This document shows, one piece after another, positions 63,001 to 64,000 of a stretch of DNA of 64,000 nucleotides. The first letter of the stretch is position 1; every line of letters starts with the position of its first letter. A program made the position numbers and the translations under genes. Source of the stretch: Gammaproteobacteria bacterium. Its GTDB lineage: Bacteria > Pseudomonadota > Gammaproteobacteria > Burkholderiales > Sulfuricellaceae. The stretch is taken from assembly GCA_018823025.1 (NCBI GenBank), contig JAHJJI010000142.1:1-64000 (forward strand), read 5' to 3'. Under the pieces are notes generated by a model. That model saw only the letters and a program-made list of their open reading frames with translations. It was not told where the DNA came from and did no database searches.

Positions 63001-63647
63001 TTCCGAAAACAAATGCAGAATTCCGAAAACTAGTAGAAGCACAGAATCTCACCACATCTGCTGGGCAACTGATGTTCACTTCTTTGATTGGGTTGAGTGG
63101 CGCGTTTGATGTAGCGGCCACCGCGATGGCAGAGGTAACAAAAGCGGAAGCAGCGCTCGCTGACCAAAGAAGGTCAATGGAAATCAGCCTGATGGATCTG
63201 ACCGGCAACGCAACCGGCGCATTGGCCGCCCGGCGCGCCGACGAGCTGGCCGCGCTGGACGCAACCCTGCAGCCACTGCAGGAGCAGATCAACGCACAGA
63301 CCGATCTGAATACGGCCTATACCAAAGCCTCTGCCGCCATGCAGGCGATGAAGCTGCTCACCACTGATACCTTCTCCACCCTGATCGACTACACCCGCTA
63401 CATGCGCCTGGCCTCGAACGCCGGCATTTCTGGTGCGGACGCCGGCTTGCCGCCAGATCCCGGCACGACGTTTATGCCTGGCAGAAGCGGCAATGACGCC
63501 AACAAGGAACTGGTGGTCGCGGTGGACGATCTGCGCGCCGAGATACAAGCTGGCCAGATTACGATGGCGACGTACTTGAAGGATACCGCTAAGATTTTGG
63601 CACGATGGGAAGGGGGCGGCATGCCTGAAGTGCGGGTTGTTGTATGA
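60063..63647 (+). CDS. Tail tape measure protein
   Basis: 1194 residues, start GTG 60063. N-terminal phage tape-measure region (MSDNVTIGIRLTADGKELVG, AREL, RYETLGISMDVVGRNAG), long coiled coils (about 380-600), a hydrophobic Gly/Ala-rich membrane-active region (about 690-815) and a helical C-terminus. Its length sets the tail length, roughly 175-185 nm if the usual 1.5 angstrom per residue rule holds. Confidence 0.93.
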   Translation: MSDNVTIGIRLTADGKELVGAVQLSTTELEKLSAATRKSGGDAENFSAKQVSMASNIRSVARELVSYWAAWKIGSTLKDMALLNARYETLGISMDVVGRNAGYTGAQMEAASEAMQRTGISMVESRQQAMRLVQAHIDLAQSTQLARIAQDAAVIGNMNSSEAFANMIHGIQTGQTDVLRTIGLNISMEESYKVLALQLHKNVDALTQNEKTQAILNAVMLAGADIAGTYEAAMGSAGKQMKSMERYLEDVKVKSGEVFNELLTVAVMGFTENLKDANGELDQMASNGQIKEWGNAVTDLFVGIADNLNNMAGAMRIVMATIGASYAAMRNPSNFGEYKAAYDKEVADILAGEDTFGKALIIRRQATAEKIASDAANKKASDLKSTADYMAKVEALDARYFASRTMTAKQYDAEMAKLANGDHHQYKDTSSTGKDTAAESAIKHAQDFIKSLKLQDEQLGLDEGQKKLAEAATISLTVKSEALRAKIMDAAKAYSVHFAAQKEMIAAAKENNAIFDQFFDASEKERLAVESGISGLRQKIEAMDEETYALTHNTEQIREHIVLLALEKSGLDATSDAYATMKTRMEEASAANMMAKQNKLIADDQMKEWNSLWSTVEQTGKTVFTGLLSNGKNAFEGIGKAIKASVIDLLYQLTARKWIINIGTSLSGSMGISGAADAAAGTSGSITDSISLASKAADLWTKAASAVNYGGVASGAAYGTGFASEQSLQLAAQESGMGAAGGAASGMGVIGGGIAAYTMGRQYGVVGGIIGGAGSVALGGAIAGGMAGTGIAAGATAALAAIPVWGWAAMAALAVFGSMSGGGGPKPSEIVIEGSVDALRLTPMNVNGAGNIEANNPAYAQAADRLNALPDSIQKLILGAHDIQGPSDSAEGMIAGLMGKIQALVDIGELANQMSPMLTAIKAVVSEDVLVELAWQFKQIGVSSSALSNYYDKFFSAQEKGAEMMTGMATALNKLGITVIPKTNAEFRKLVEAQNLTTSAGQLMFTSLIGLSGAFDVAATAMAEVTKAEAALADQRRSMEISLMDLTGNATGALAARRADELAALDATLQPLQEQINAQTDLNTAYTKASAAMQAMKLLTTDTFSTLIDYTRYMRLASNAGISGADAGLPPDPGTTFMPGRSGNDANKELVVAVDDLRAEIQAGQITMATYLKDTAKILARWEGGGMPEVRVVV

Positions 63648-64000
63648 AAATCCTCCGCCCGATGAGCATCAACAACCCGGCGCTGGTATCGAGCAACGTG
63701 CCGGAAGCGGATTACGCTGCCTATAATCCCATCACCCCTTATGCCCTGGGTACCAAGGTAATCGATGTTTCGCCTGCCGCTACTGTGACGCTGAGCATCG
63801 CTTCGCCCTGCGTGGTGAACTGGCCGGCGCACGGCTTGCCATTGATGAAGAATAGCAAGCCGGTGGCGACGCCGGTGGTTTTAGCCACCACTGGTGCGCT
63901 GCCGCCAGAGTTGACAGTAGGCGTAGCCTATTACGTGCTGCCGCTGGATACCGACCACTTTATGCTCAGCACCACTCACAACGGCGCGCCAATCAACACT
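63644..64000 (+). CDS. Distal tail protein, cut by window edge
   Basis: First 119 codons of a gene overlapping the tape measure stop by 4 bp: MKILRPMSINNPALVSSNVP and a beta-rich continuation (VVLATTGALPPELTVGVAYY). The position suggests a baseplate or distal tail component. No family recognised from this piece. Confidence 0.65.
   Translation, partial: MKILRPMSINNPALVSSNVPEADYAAYNPITPYALGTKVIDVSPAATVTLSIASPCVVNWPAHGLPLMKNSKPVATPVVLATTGALPPELTVGVAYYVLPLDTDHFMLSTTHNGAPINT

Overview
The window is a piece of a betaproteobacterial chromosome. The lineage is inferred only from the overall look of the proteins (PIN-PhoH, PurT, TypA, RmuC, RhlE, host-attachment protein, MnmH/SelD). A Nitrosomonadales/Gallionella-Sulfuricella type organism would fit, but no rRNA or other firm marker is present. 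There are no tRNA, rRNA or CRISPR loci.

1-34.9 kb is ordinary chromosome. A minus-strand operon at the left edge carries a B12-binding radical SAM enzyme, a peroxiredoxin, PhoH and a truncated GAF-PAS-PAS-GGDEF protein. Then come thpR, an outer-membrane barrel, the divergent selenium pair mnmH/selD, an OmpR-type response regulator with an unusually short kinase, tesA diverging from ybbA-ybbP, purT with a truncated hemoglobin, rhlE, typA and rmuC. Next is a signalling cluster: a PAS-GGDEF-EAL protein, an EAL-HDOD protein and a NIT-domain chemoreceptor with an FNR-like box upstream. DsbA, a small Rossmann protein, a 1154-residue PPi-type PEP carboxykinase and a YecA/SEC-C protein follow. A relic of an integron integrase C-terminus lies at 5.14-5.30 kb.

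34.9-41.8 kb is accessory and partly decayed: a short-chain dehydrogenase pseudogene, small hypothetical genes, phnA, then three minus-strand genes (38.46-41.28 kb) separated by structures that look like integron attC sites. In one, the stop codon lies inside the 7-bp core. Two of the encoded proteins carry an RNxxxH HEPN signature and the third a D...ExK nuclease-like motif. This looks like a small stranded cassette array, possibly with defence functions.

42.1 kb to the right edge is the structural half of a tailed (siphovirus-like) prophage on the plus strand: terminase, portal, a MuF head protein with a C-terminal HExxH domain, a fused protease-scaffold-capsid protein, connectors, holin, transglycosylase, nested Rz/Rz1 spanins, tail tube, G/GT frameshift chaperones, tape measure and a cut-off distal tail gene. 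No integrase, repressor or replication gene is visible. Two or more non-structural inserts interrupt it: a DUF3050 gene and a two-gene tail-fibre-assembly unit with its own terminator. A 15-bp motif, CCCCTGTTTATGTCT, stands before three of its transcription units. The phage part holds about ten small GC-rich palindromic repeats of three families, several read through in frame and two supplying a ribosome-binding site. I saw none in the 42 kb outside it.
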